Below are positions 27,264-30,138 of a stretch of 30,138 nt of DNA, in pieces. Under the pieces are notes generated by a model. That model saw only the letters and a program-made list of their open reading frames with translations. It did no database searches and was not told where the DNA came from. A program made the translations under genes and the position numbers. Position 1 is the stretch's first letter. Each line of letters begins with the position of its first letter. Location of the stretch: NCBI GenBank assembly GCA_900541575.1, contig UQKO01000027.1, positions 1 to 30,138 on the forward strand. Reading direction: 5' to 3'. The stretch is from an uncultured Prevotella sp. (GTDB lineage: Bacteria > Bacteroidota > Bacteroidia > Bacteroidales > Bacteroidaceae).

Positions 27264-30138
27264 TTATTTTACAATCACTTTTCTGCCATTCACGATGTAA
27301 ACACCAGCGGGCAACTGCTTGATGTTCGTAGCATCTATTTTACGTCCATCTATGCCATAAATGCCGCTTTGCATGTGGTTTTTATCGTCGCTAACTGAAG
27401 AAATATGGGTTATTTCACCACGATGTCCTTCCATTTCGGCAAGACTGAAACTTTCTTTATCCATTGCGCTGTATGTATCAGGAATAGCCAAATAAGCCTT
27501 GTAAGCTTGGTTGATAAATGGGTGAGGACCATTTTCGCCATTCCAATAGAAGCCCAAACGCGAGTCTCCAGCCTTGTCATACGACAACATGTAATAACGA
27601 CTACAACCATCAACGTAGGTTTCTTCGTCATCGACCGTACCATGTAGCAGGTTTCCTTCAGGCGAGGTGGCATCTGTGGTACCCTGTTCCATTACATAAG
27701 CATTTCCCAAGCAGTTTCCTTTAAGAATCACACCTGTGTTGGCAGGAATCACATCTCCCTCGTTATAGATATAATCTACCACGAGTTCGCCATTTTGTTC
27801 TTTCACAATGCCTGCCTTAACAAGCATTGGCACCACTGCAGGATAATCGGCATAGAATGTGCGATATTCATGCTTTGCGAAGTCTGCGAAACGTCCTGAT
27901 TGTGCAAGGCGATCAACTTCGTTGCAATAATTCTGCAAGGTTTCAAAATCATTCTCTCGAATAAAGTCTTTATCTTCATACAAACTAAGCATATCCTTTA
28001 TTGCCTTTCTTGCATCTTCTTGCATCAAATTTGCCTTGGGAGGACGAGTGTATACGTGAGCAGAACGTAGATAATATCTATCTTTCTCACTATAGTTGTC
28101 AATGCTCTGAAGCGAAATACCTTTTAAGGGGTTCTCAAACTGTGCGCAATAAATACCAGTAGAATTACCGAAATAGCTATAATCTGCATCAAAAGTCAAG
28201 TTCTCACTACTACCATCTTCATGGGAACTATTCAATTGCATAGTTTGTGTGGGCACATCATCTGACTTTAGATATTTCATTACAAAATACTTAATGGGAG
28301 TTGCATATTGTAATCCGAAAAAGGTTCCATTATTAACAGCTTCCGCAGATTTTGTCCCTTCTAAAAATTCTTTAGCATATTCACCAAAAGTATTTTCAAT
28401 GGCATAGTACAAACCATCATCCCATTTGGGGATAGACGGACAGCATGGCGAAATGTCGAGTTTGTTCAATGCAAAGAAGAGATTACCATTCTCTTTTGTA
28501 TTGTCGACTGTAGCCTCTACTTGCAACTTCACATAGCGCACTTTTTTGGCATAACAGTTTGCGTTGATTGAAGCTGTAAGATTATTATATTCGAGCCCAT
28601 AAGTTCCAAGGTCTATCCAGCTATTATCGTCATCCAATGTATTCGTTACGAACACATGCACCCTTGTAGGCGCCGAATTGTCATTGGTGCTGCGACGCTT
28701 GAATGTGATATTGAATGCCTTACAACCTTTTTTCAAGTCTGCTTGAATATAGTGATAGTCCTCGTTCGGATTATCCGCATCCCAAGCTGACAGGAAATAG
28801 CTATCGTCTGAATCATCAACCAAAGCATCTAACGAACCTTCGTACTCGTTTACGTAATTGGCACTGAGTTGCGAAACGTCGGTCAACACATTGCTTTCCG
28901 TCCCCTCATCAACAAGCGGTTTAAAGTCAATTTGATTGTAAGAATCATACAGTGAAAGAAGATCTTGATATTTCTGACCATTCTTACTGTAATCTTCATA
29001 AATCGTACACTGTGGCAATGCATTTTGATATGTTTCTTTACTGCCTTCGGGCACATAAACCACCATGTTTTCTGCGAACTGATCAGAAAAAGGCTTATTC
29101 CTTCTCACTCTAATTTTCTTTAGGCTTGTACATCCAATAAAGGCACCCTTATCAATCGTCATATCACTGTTCAAAAACTCCCATGGTGATGTCAGACTTG
29201 AACAACCCGCAAAGGCTGCTTTACCAATATGCCCAAGCAATTCGGTTTTTATCTGAATACTTTGTAATGCTGCGCAATCCTTAAACACTGAATCTGCTAT
29301 AGATTCACATGCTAAGATATTCGCTTTCTTCAAGGCACTGCAACCTTTAAATGTATTATAGCCTAAAAATTTTACATTCGGTATATTTATTTCTTCGAGT
29401 TTACTACAACCATAGAATGCTTCAGTCCCAACAAAAGTAAGTCCAGAAGGCAGATTGATTTTAGACAAATTCGAGCAATCTTTGAAAGCAAGTTCACCAA
29501 TGGCTGTAACAGTTTCTGGAATACCTGTATATTCACTGATCGTATAGTCAATGACACTTATCAAATTGGTTTTTTCCTTATCATATAAGGCCACACCATC
29601 AAAGTAATACGCATCAGAGGTCAACGTCTTCAATTTCGCATCATTCTCAAAAGTAGTGAAGTTTATTTTTACATTTGAGTTAAAGATAGCGGATTCAAGA
29701 TTTTCGCAATCTGCGAATGCATAGTCGCCGAGTTGAGCAACCTTTGACGGCAATTTAATGGATGTAAGTCCGCCACAATTACGGAAGGCAGAATTGCCAA
29801 TCGATGTAATATTGGGCGTGAATGAAAATGATTTGAAAGCCTTACAACCATCAAATGCTTGATTGCCTATGCTTATCACATTGCTGGTCAATCTTACTGA
29901 AGGCAAACTACTGCAACCCATAAAAGTTTCATCAGCTATTTTTGTTACATTAGATGGAATAGCCATTGCCCTACTTAAACCACTACAATCCTTAAATGCT
30001 GCCTTACCTATTGAAGTTACACTCGTGGGAAGATTAATAGAAGTCAAACCACTACAACCATAAAAGGCATTAGAACCTATCTCAGTTACCCCGTCGGGAA
30101 TATTGATAGAAGTCAAACCACTACAACCTGAAAAGGTT
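27264..30138 (-). CDS. BspA-like leucine-rich-repeat surface protein, N-terminus missing
   Basis: The gene runs off the right edge of the window, in frame to the last base, so its start and signal peptide are not seen; about 957 residues are visible. The first 370 or so are TpLRR/BspA repeats of 23 residues (e.g. GCSGLTSINLPTSVTSIG, KAAFKDCSGL), in two blocks split by a non-repeat insert (SDAYYFDGVALYDK). A middle part (about 420-560, with ALVDDSDDSYFLSAWDA and YIQADLKKGCKAFNITF) resembles an F5/8 type C (discoidin-like) domain. The end holds GDVIPANTGVILKG, then AYKAYLAIP, and the tail GIDGRKIDATNIKQLPAGV followed by YIVNGRKVIVK, like the protein at 402-2342, so type IX-type export is likely. 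BspA proteins bind host matrix or other bacteria; the ligand here is unknown. Confidence 0.88.
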   Translation of the reverse strand, partial: TFSGCSGLTSINIPDGVTEIGSNAFYGCSGLTSINLPTSVTSIGKAAFKDCSGLSRAMAIPSNVTKIADETFMGCSSLPSVRLTSNVISIGNQAFDGCKAFKSFSFTPNITSIGNSAFRNCGGLTSIKLPSKVAQLGDYAFADCENLESAIFNSNVKINFTTFENDAKLKTLTSDAYYFDGVALYDKEKTNLISVIDYTISEYTGIPETVTAIGELAFKDCSNLSKINLPSGLTFVGTEAFYGCSKLEEINIPNVKFLGYNTFKGCSALKKANILACESIADSVFKDCAALQSIQIKTELLGHIGKAAFAGCSSLTSPWEFLNSDMTIDKGAFIGCTSLKKIRVRRNKPFSDQFAENMVVYVPEGSKETYQNALPQCTIYEDYSKNGQKYQDLLSLYDSYNQIDFKPLVDEGTESNVLTDVSQLSANYVNEYEGSLDALVDDSDDSYFLSAWDADNPNEDYHYIQADLKKGCKAFNITFKRRSTNDNSAPTRVHVFVTNTLDDDNSWIDLGTYGLEYNNLTASINANCYAKKVRYVKLQVEATVDNTKENGNLFFALNKLDISPCCPSIPKWDDGLYYAIENTFGEYAKEFLEGTKSAEAVNNGTFFGLQYATPIKYFVMKYLKSDDVPTQTMQLNSSHEDGSSENLTFDADYSYFGNSTGIYCAQFENPLKGISLQSIDNYSEKDRYYLRSAHVYTRPPKANLMQEDARKAIKDMLSLYEDKDFIRENDFETLQNYCNEVDRLAQSGRFADFAKHEYRTFYADYPAVVPMLVKAGIVKEQNGELVVDYIYNEGDVIPANTGVILKGNCLGNAYVMEQGTTDATSPEGNLLHGTVDDEETYVDGCSRYYMLSYDKAGDSRLGFYWNGENGPHPFINQAYKAYLAIPDTYSAMDKESFSLAEMEGHRGEITHISSVSDDKNHMQSGIYGIDGRKIDATNIKQLPAGVYIVNGRKVIVK
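30038..30128. repeat. Perfect 22-bp direct repeat at a 69-bp period in the LRR gene
   Basis: The sequence starting TAGAAGTCAAACC and ending CTACAACC occurs at 30038-30059 and at 30107-30128. The 69-bp period equals one 23-residue repeat, so recombination between copies would keep the frame. It encodes the GCSGLTSI part of the repeat. Confidence 0.8.

Overview
The window looks like chromosomal DNA of a member of the Bacteroidales, most likely a Prevotella-like organism. The support is: intergenic matches to the Bacteroidetes promoter form (TTTG, about 19-20 bp, TAnnTTTG); surface proteins with a C-terminal tail of the type IX secretion kind (GVYI.nGrKv.VK); a BspA-like leucine-rich-repeat protein; the lineage-typical cluster dut / TPR lipoprotein / DUF4292 lipoprotein / EnvC-like protein; and weak Shine-Dalgarno sequences. 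The genus is an inference; no marker here fixes it.

Layout. 1-50 is the 3' end of a 5S rRNA, so an rRNA operon lies to the left. It is followed by a hairpin terminator and a probable secreted surface protein (402-2342, +), then a possible 56-residue protein (2449-2619) and a bidirectional terminator. From 2832 to 9348 all genes are on the minus strand and are housekeeping: miaB (tRNA modification), rpsO (ribosomal protein S15), typA/bipA (ribosome-associated GTPase), murI (glutamate racemase), an OmpH/Skp-like periplasmic chaperone and a XerD-type recombinase. From 9493 to 14629 genes are on the plus strand: aroQ (shikimate pathway), pyk (pyruvate kinase), an O-methyltransferase, then an 823-bp gene-free, repeat-rich stretch that leads into two related lipoproteins, the second of which carries a C-terminal outer-membrane beta-barrel. 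From 14898 to 20690 the minus strand carries RNase H1, an EnvC-like protein with a degenerate M23 domain, a DUF4292 lipoprotein, a TPR lipoprotein and dut. dgt runs divergently from dut (20911-22275, +), followed by a YidE/AspT-type transporter and a large YfhO-family membrane protein. The right end (27264-30138, -) is a BspA-like surface protein whose N-terminus lies outside the window.

How the parts fit. The dut and dgt pair removes dUTP and canonical dNTPs and brackets a shared regulatory gap. The OmpH-like chaperone, EnvC-like protein, TPR and DUF4292 lipoproteins and the lipoprotein/barrel pair are envelope functions. The two surface proteins at opposite ends of the window share a C-terminal module and sorting tail.

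The most interesting non-coding signals are: an 11-C homopolymer just upstream of the promoter of the lipoprotein/barrel pair (possible phase variation); a long inverted repeat of a TACACTT-type motif in the gap before it; a perfect 13-bp dyad that overlaps the rpsO promoter; and an 86-bp tandem duplication whose gene-proximal copy supplies the typA promoter. I see no CRISPR array, tRNA, transposase or prophage gene. I do not see a clear new multi-gene system; the lipoprotein/barrel locus is the best candidate for unexplored biology.
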